Of a DNA stretch of 20,678 nt, positions 16,303 through 20,678 are shown one piece after another. The notes under the pieces are model-generated. The model ran no database searches and had not been told where the DNA came from. It saw nothing but the letters and a program-made list of their open reading frames with translations. How positions within the stretch are numbered: the stretch's first letter is position 1; each line of letters begins with the position of its first letter. A program made the translations under genes and the position numbers. Source of the stretch: a virus; IMG/VR virus record IMGVR_UViG_3300005264_000209, positions 1 through 20,678 of that record. The stretch is one strand, 5' to 3'.

Positions 16303-16953
16303 ATGAGTAATGAAATAAAAGAATTATTATTAGTAGCATTGCCGATATTATCGGCAATTATAACAGGGAGTATCCAAAAGTGGTATTTAGCTTATAAAAC
16401 AAAAAAATTTAAACTGATAGACCACCCATTATTTACTGATTTAGTCTTAAGTATAAGAGGTTTAAAATCTTGGACTCCCGTTGAAAATAGACAAGTATTT
16501 GTAGATGCTCTCGAAATTAAATTTAATTGTTGGAAAAGACAAGGAGAGGTATTAGCAAAAGAATTACAGAATGGTAATTATTCTAATTTACAATTACAAA
16601 ATAAAATTTTAAAATGGGCTAGTAATACAGTAGATAGTTATAATAATGAATGGATTGAAAATGATATACCTAAGTTAGTAATAGATAGAATTACAAAAGT
16701 TCACGACGAAAAAGTTCAACAATTTTTAACAGAGATTAAACAAATTAGTTTTTCAAACGATATGCATCCTTTTAAAATGCAAAAATCAATTGCTATATTT
16801 AATACATTAAGATTATTATTGGCAGATACTAAAAATGATTTTAATAAGTTAGTATATAGAGAAAAATATAATGGTCATTTTATAGGAGTTAAATATAAAG
16901 GACTTCCAATTAATGATAGTGAATATAATATATATAAACAAAAAAATAATTAA
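16303..16953 (+). CDS. Membrane-anchored protein of unknown function
   Basis: This 216-residue protein has one clear hydrophobic segment at residues 8-24 (L-L-L-V-A-L-P-I-L-S-A-I-I-T-G-S-I) followed by positive residues (K26, K33, K35, K36). It then has a long soluble helical domain. That suggests an N-out or signal-anchored inner-membrane protein with the basic side inside. It has only one membrane segment, so a classical multi-span holin is unlikely. A pinholin-like, spanin-like or injection-associated role is possible, but no lipobox or amidase gene is nearby. The gene follows a 30-base A-rich gap and starts a new small group. A perfect palindrome at 16338-16358 overlaps the codons of the membrane segment. 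Confidence 0.6.
   Translation: MSNEIKELLLVALPILSAIITGSIQKWYLAYKTKKFKLIDHPLFTDLVLSIRGLKSWTPVENRQVFVDALEIKFNCWKRQGEVLAKELQNGNYSNLQLQNKILKWASNTVDSYNNEWIENDIPKLVIDRITKVHDEKVQQFLTEIKQISFSNDMHPFKMQKSIAIFNTLRLLLADTKNDFNKLVYREKYNGHFIGVKYKGLPINDSEYNIYKQKNN
16338..16358. repeat. Perfect 21-base palindrome inside the membrane-protein gene
   Basis: ATTGCCGATA, a single central T, then TATCGGCAAT: ten bases each side match exactly. In RNA it would form a 9-bp stem with a 3-base loop. The arms hold GCCGAT/ATCGGC, very GC-rich for this DNA. It begins 35 bases into the gene, over codons 12-19, so the amino-acid sequence alone does not require it. No T-tract follows on either side, so it does not look like a terminator. 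An operator-like site or an RNA structure affecting translation are options. Confidence 0.6.
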
Positions 16954-16955
16954 TC

Positions 16956-17861
16956 ATGGCTAAAGGATTTAAATTAGGATTAATTCAAAATAGATATACT
17001 GATTGGATTGTATATGATGCAACTAATAGGTGTGACGGTAATACAAGACCATTAATAGAGGATTTAATAGAGATCAGGATTACATTTTCTGGACCAGAAT
17101 TAAATCATAATAAAACTTATATTTTTGATGATAGTAAAAAAGCAAAGATAACTGCCTATGGAACATTTGATGGTTTAGATTGTACTCAATATCTTAACAC
17201 TAAAAATTTATCTTTAGAGGTTAATAAAGTACAACATAATGCTGAATTTAAAAATATTTATCCAGATACTGACGCAATGGTAGATGCTTTAAATGTAGAA
17301 TTTTCTTCTCTTGAAATATTATTTATAAATAATGGAGATTATATCAGTGCAGAAACAACTACAACTGGAAGTAATGTTTATATAAAAGTAATAGAGGGGT
17401 CGTTATTAGATTCTATTAAATGGAATATTGGGGTACATAGAGGAAATAATTTTTTATGGAATACTCCAAATGTATTACAAAAAGATTTAAATTTTATGAT
17501 AAGCAGGGAAGACTTTGGTTATGAAACTTTAGAGGTACCTGAAAGTTATTGGAATATTCATGGTAAAATAGTATTCTCTACTGAGGAAAATAATATATTA
17601 GATGATTTTACAGAATTTTCTTATAAACAGACTGAAATATATAGAGCTAAAATATTTGAATATTTAGCTAATAATTTTACAGAATTTAATAAAATTGAGC
17701 AACGATGGCAAACAGATATGGAATTGTTTATGCAACGTAATATATATTTTGACGCTTTATATAAATCTTTTTTAGCATCAATAGAAATTGGTAATACTGA
17801 TAGAGCCTATGAATTATTAAATATAATTATAGATTATAAATCATTAAATCCAATAATATGA
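16956..17861 (+). CDS. Unknown virion-region protein with beta N-terminus and helical C-terminus
   Basis: I do not recognise this 301-residue protein. Residues 1-165 look beta-rich, with possible beta-sandwich domains around residues 1-95 and 100-165. From about 215 onwards the chain becomes helical (with F-L-A-S-I-E-I-G-N and the final Y-E-L-L-N-I-I-I-D segment). It has no signal peptide or membrane segment. The stop TGA overlaps the next ATG in an ATGA junction (17858-17861), a standard sign of coupled translation, so the product may act with the 91-residue protein encoded next. Its place between a membrane-anchored protein and a large fibre suggests a virion part, possibly a fibre or baseplate connector. 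That is inference only. Confidence 0.6.
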   Translation: MAKGFKLGLIQNRYTDWIVYDATNRCDGNTRPLIEDLIEIRITFSGPELNHNKTYIFDDSKKAKITAYGTFDGLDCTQYLNTKNLSLEVNKVQHNAEFKNIYPDTDAMVDALNVEFSSLEILFINNGDYISAETTTTGSNVYIKVIEGSLLDSIKWNIGVHRGNNFLWNTPNVLQKDLNFMISREDFGYETLEVPESYWNIHGKIVFSTEENNILDDFTEFSYKQTEIYRAKIFEYLANNFTEFNKIEQRWQTDMELFMQRNIYFDALYKSFLASIEIGNTDRAYELLNIIIDYKSLNPII

Positions 17862-18133
17862 CAAGTCCTTTTTTAATAAATTATGATAAGACTAATTTAA
17901 CAAATGATATTAGTAGTTTTGTATTAAAACAATATAATAATATACAAGATGGTGATTGGAAAAGAAAACAATTTAATTATCAAATGTGGTTCTTATCTGA
18001 AGGATTAGATTTATTATTAGAATATGATTTTTATAATAAAGATATGAATTTACTAGAAGATAATAATTATCAAAATATATTAAACACAATAACAAAAATT
18101 ATTAACAAAGAATATTATGGCTTTAATAAATAA
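17858..18133 (+). CDS. Small unknown protein, translationally coupled on both sides
   Basis: This 91-residue protein is rich in Asn, Tyr, Asp and aromatic residues, with helical segments at about residues 15-30 and 38-58. I do not recognise it. It starts inside the stop of the preceding gene (ATGA) and overlaps the following fibre gene by 17 bases, so all three genes are probably translated as a coupled set. Being small and placed directly before a large fibre, it could be a fibre chaperone or an attachment subunit. No motif supports a specific choice. The overlaps and the unbroken frame support it as a real gene. Confidence 0.6.
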   Translation: MTSPFLINYDKTNLTNDISSFVLKQYNNIQDGDWKRKQFNYQMWFLSEGLDLLLEYDFYNKDMNLLEDNNYQNILNTITKIINKEYYGFNK

Positions 18134-20222
18134 CAAAAATCCATTTGATCCACATATATCATCAAGAAGATTAAATGAAGATATTAATTTTCAATTTGAT
18201 AGAGGATGGTCTCCAATATTAGGTACCGTTCTTGTTGGAGATAAAGTTCATTTAGTACTAAGAGATTGGCAAGGAGGAGAAGGGGAAAAACCTTTTGATC
18301 CAAGTGTAGGAGGACCTTATTATATAGGTGATGCTGGTTATGTAATAGATATTAATTTAGCAGTTAATATAGCAGAACATTTTTTAACAGATGATAATTT
18401 AGAAGATTTAATTGATGTTAGTTCAATGACATTTGATTTTATAACTGCTGGAGATGGTATTACAAAACAATTGAGATTAGAATATAATACTAGAGATACC
18501 ACTCCGTCAATACCTGTTGTACATACATTTAATGCGAACATATTAACTAATAGTAATACACTAATAGATTATATATCAGAAAATGGTAGTGATGATGTTG
18601 GTAGCACAGTATTAGCTATCTCTAAGGCATTATATAGTCTTAGAAATTGGTTAATAATAGATGATTCTTCTCCTGTAGAACCTTGGGAAACTGAACAAGG
18701 AATGTCACAAAATGCGATAATGACCGCAATAAATGATGCTAAGGCTCAATTCGACGTACCTATATTAAATTTAGATATTGATTTGATAACTGAAATAGAA
18801 CAAACTTCTAATATAACAGAATATAATCCTTATTATTTAATTGTTAGAGAAGATGAAAGGACAGATGGAAGACATACTTCAATTTGTACAATAACATGTG
18901 TTCAACAATGTTGTGATTTAAATACAGATGGAGGTTATGAGGAAAGAGGTAATAGAGACGGAATTACAGGATGTAGATGTGATGCAGGGATAGAGGAAGT
19001 ACTAGCAGAATGTTTAATTACAGTTGTAAATGCAGGAGTAGATGGGGATCGACATGAAATATGGTTAAATGATGAATTTTATGCAGCTTATGATGTAGTA
19101 GCTGGTGATACAACCTCTGAAGTTGTAATAGGATTAATAAATAATATTGGTTCTTCTTGTGGAGACGTAGGATGTACTGTTTTAAATCAAACATCAAATT
19201 CTTTTGTGTTACGAGCACCTATAGGTTCTGGAAGTGATCCTAATAGTTGGAATAAATTTACTGTAACAACTGGAAGTGCACAACTTACTATAGATCAATT
19301 AGTAATAGGAGTAGATTATCTACCAGCTACATATAGAGGTGTTAGACATCATTTAATAGCATATGATGGTAATGAATGGTATGATTTTGGACCAACATTA
19401 GCATTTGGTAATAATAATGAAGATCCTGAGAGTTGTATTTGTACATTTTTATCACAAACAGATACTCCTAATTCATATGTTGGATTTGCAGGTTATGTAC
19501 CTATTGTAAATACATTAATGGATGCATTAGAATTTATAGATTTTACATTTTTAAATTTACACGATACTCCTACAACTTATACAATCAATCATCGAGTTAA
19601 AGTTGATCCTACAGGAAATTCATTAATATTTGTTGATGATAGTATTGTTGAATTAAATGATGTTGATGATGTACTTGTATCAAATACAAGACTTAAGGTA
19701 AATAACGCAGGAACTCTTGTAGAATTTATCAACGATACATTTTTAGAATTAAATGATGTTGTAGATACATCATATACAGGAAATGCTACATTTGTACCTA
19801 GTGTAAATACATTAGAAGATGGACTAGAATTTGTTGATCCACAAAGTTTAGTTAATAACACATTTATAGGATTAACGGATACTCCATCAACATATGTTGA
19901 AGGTACAGGTACAACAGATCCTTTAAATCCGATGATTGTTATAAATACAACTAATGATGGACTTATATTTGCACCAACTCCTACTAAAGTAGAAAATAAT
20001 AATGTTATATTAAATGAAGATACTTATATATTACAACCTCAACATTTTAAATTTGAAGATGATACAGAAGATACAACAGGATGGGGAATAGAACATGCAG
20101 GAAGAATGAGGTTTATAAGAGTCGATCATGGTGCATACGAAACACAGTCTTTACAAGTATGGAGTATTGATAATAATGGAGTATATGGTTGGCAAAATGC
20201 ATATCATGCTACAACTATTTAA
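18117..20222 (+). CDS. Large modular tail fibre with Cys-rich segment and DTPxxY repeats
   Basis: This 701-residue protein has an N-terminal region (1-200) that may mount it on the virion. Residues 257-299 are Cys-rich: C257, C261, C265, C266, C286, C288 and C299. Four further Cys follow at 348, 353, 440 and 442. From residue 444 to about 593, related segments repeat: F-L-S-Q-T-D-T-P-N-S-Y at 444, F-L-N-L-H-D-T-P-T-T-Y at 478, I-V-E-L-N-D-V at 510, F-L-E-L-N-D-V at 542 and F-I-G-L-T-D-T-P-S-T-Y at 583, spaced 32-41 residues apart. The F-L-x-L-x-D-T-P-x-x-Y motif is common in phage fibres and probably marks shaft repeats. The C-terminal 100 residues may form the tip. The gene overlaps its upstream neighbour by 17 bases. 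Confidence 0.7.
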   Translation: MALINNKNPFDPHISSRRLNEDINFQFDRGWSPILGTVLVGDKVHLVLRDWQGGEGEKPFDPSVGGPYYIGDAGYVIDINLAVNIAEHFLTDDNLEDLIDVSSMTFDFITAGDGITKQLRLEYNTRDTTPSIPVVHTFNANILTNSNTLIDYISENGSDDVGSTVLAISKALYSLRNWLIIDDSSPVEPWETEQGMSQNAIMTAINDAKAQFDVPILNLDIDLITEIEQTSNITEYNPYYLIVREDERTDGRHTSICTITCVQQCCDLNTDGGYEERGNRDGITGCRCDAGIEEVLAECLITVVNAGVDGDRHEIWLNDEFYAAYDVVAGDTTSEVVIGLINNIGSSCGDVGCTVLNQTSNSFVLRAPIGSGSDPNSWNKFTVTTGSAQLTIDQLVIGVDYLPATYRGVRHHLIAYDGNEWYDFGPTLAFGNNNEDPESCICTFLSQTDTPNSYVGFAGYVPIVNTLMDALEFIDFTFLNLHDTPTTYTINHRVKVDPTGNSLIFVDDSIVELNDVDDVLVSNTRLKVNNAGTLVEFINDTFLELNDVVDTSYTGNATFVPSVNTLEDGLEFVDPQSLVNNTFIGLTDTPSTYVEGTGTTDPLNPMIVINTTNDGLIFAPTPTKVENNNVILNEDTYILQPQHFKFEDDTEDTTGWGIEHAGRMRFIRVDHGAYETQSLQVWSIDNNGVYGWQNAYHATTI

Positions 20223-20234
20223 ACTAAAAAAATT

Positions 20235-20678
20235 ATGAAATTACCAGAATTAATACAAAATATTAAATCTATTTTATATACAAATAAAATACCAGCAACT
20301 AACAAAATAGATAACAGACAAATTATATATTGGATAAATGAACAAAGAGCATTGTGGTTAAAAAGAGAATATAATCAAATTAGACCTCCTCAGCACAATG
20401 AATTACAAAGTTTATATAATATAGAGATGGAGGTAATAGACAATGAAAATACATTAGGTATTGTTAATAAAACTCTATTAAGAAGTAAAAAAACAATACC
20501 TAGAACAATACAATATAATCTTTCAGATGGTATCCGATATGTTTCGGGTACCAAATTGTTATCTAATAAATTAAATTATGTTAGTAAAAATGATATGTTA
20601 TATAAAGGTAATGGTATATTTAATAGAAAAAGAATATATGCTTTTAAAGATAATGATTATCTATATATAAAATATGGG
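20235..20678 (+). CDS. Putative head-tail connector/ring protein, cut by window edge
   Basis: The reading frame opens with ATG at 20235, 12 bases after the preceding stop, and stays open for 148 codons to the window end, so the C-terminus is missing. Residues 27-44 read N-R-Q-I-I-Y-W-I-N-E-Q-R-A-L-W-L-K-R, then E-M-E-V-I-D (64-69) and L-R-S-K-K-T-I-P-R (82-90). This order (R-x-I ... I-x-x-x-R-A ... E-x-E-V-x-D ... K-x-I-P-R) matches connector or ring-type structural proteins of crAss-like and other Bacteroidota phages as I recall them. Such proteins sit between portal and tail. It is a second connector-like gene, far from the one at 10233. A 9-bp stem candidate lies inside at 20529-20552. Confidence 0.6.
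   Translation, partial: MKLPELIQNIKSILYTNKIPATNKIDNRQIIYWINEQRALWLKREYNQIRPPQHNELQSLYNIEMEVIDNENTLGIVNKTLLRSKKTIPRTIQYNLSDGIRYVSGTKLLSNKLNYVSKNDMLYKGNGIFNRKRIYAFKDNDYLYIKYG

Noticed and set aside
19589-19861. Reverse-strand reading frame of 90 codons, rich in Ser, Thr and Asn
   Set aside because: It lies opposite the fibre repeat array and mirrors its composition. No leader or promoter was seen.

Overview
This window looks like part of the late (virion) gene module of a tailed double-stranded DNA phage that infects a Bacteroidota host. All 18 genes that I accept lie on the + strand and are tightly packed. The DNA is very AT-rich. Start codons follow A-rich leaders rather than clear Shine-Dalgarno sites. 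The two best promoter candidates fit the Bacteroidota form (TTTG or TTG, about 20 bp, then TAnnTTTG). Portal and connector signatures resemble those of crAss-like phages (Crassvirales) and related Bacteroidota phages, but this is family resemblance from memory, not a search result. I found no tRNA, rRNA, insertion sequence, CRISPR array or integrase.

Layout: 1-261 is a non-coding leader with a promoter candidate and a spaced inverted repeat. 262-2167 holds a PD-(D/E)XK nuclease, a small unknown protein, a short HU/IHF-like protein and a helical protein in the usual small-terminase position. 2173-7796 holds the packaging and procapsid core: large terminase, portal with a Gln-rich coiled-coil tail, and an acidic scaffold-like protein. 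A promoter candidate at 7799-7829 precedes the major capsid protein (7853-9358). Two connector-region proteins and a 420-residue major structural protein follow, ending at a strong intrinsic terminator (12315-12365). The terminator gives a bracketed unit of probable high-copy virion proteins.

After the terminator comes an adhesion module (12385-16272). It holds a polyproline-hinged fibre protein, a right-handed beta-helix spike-like protein, a small unknown protein and a lectin-tipped fibre. Next are a membrane-anchored protein, two uncharacterised proteins with overlapping genes, and a 701-residue fibre with a cysteine-rich segment and a DTPxxY repeat array. The last gene, cut by the window edge, resembles the head-tail connector (ring/adaptor) proteins of Bacteroidota phages.

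In function, terminase and nuclease act in DNA processing and packaging through the portal. Scaffold and capsid protein build the head, the connector proteins join head to tail, and the fibre set probably recognises surface glycans. No tape measure, head protease or complete lysis cassette lies inside the window, so the tail type stays open. I did not find a clearly new system. The points most worth a second look are the non-canonical terminase Walker A, the cysteine cluster in the large fibre, the palindrome inside the membrane-protein gene, and the promoter/terminator bracketing.
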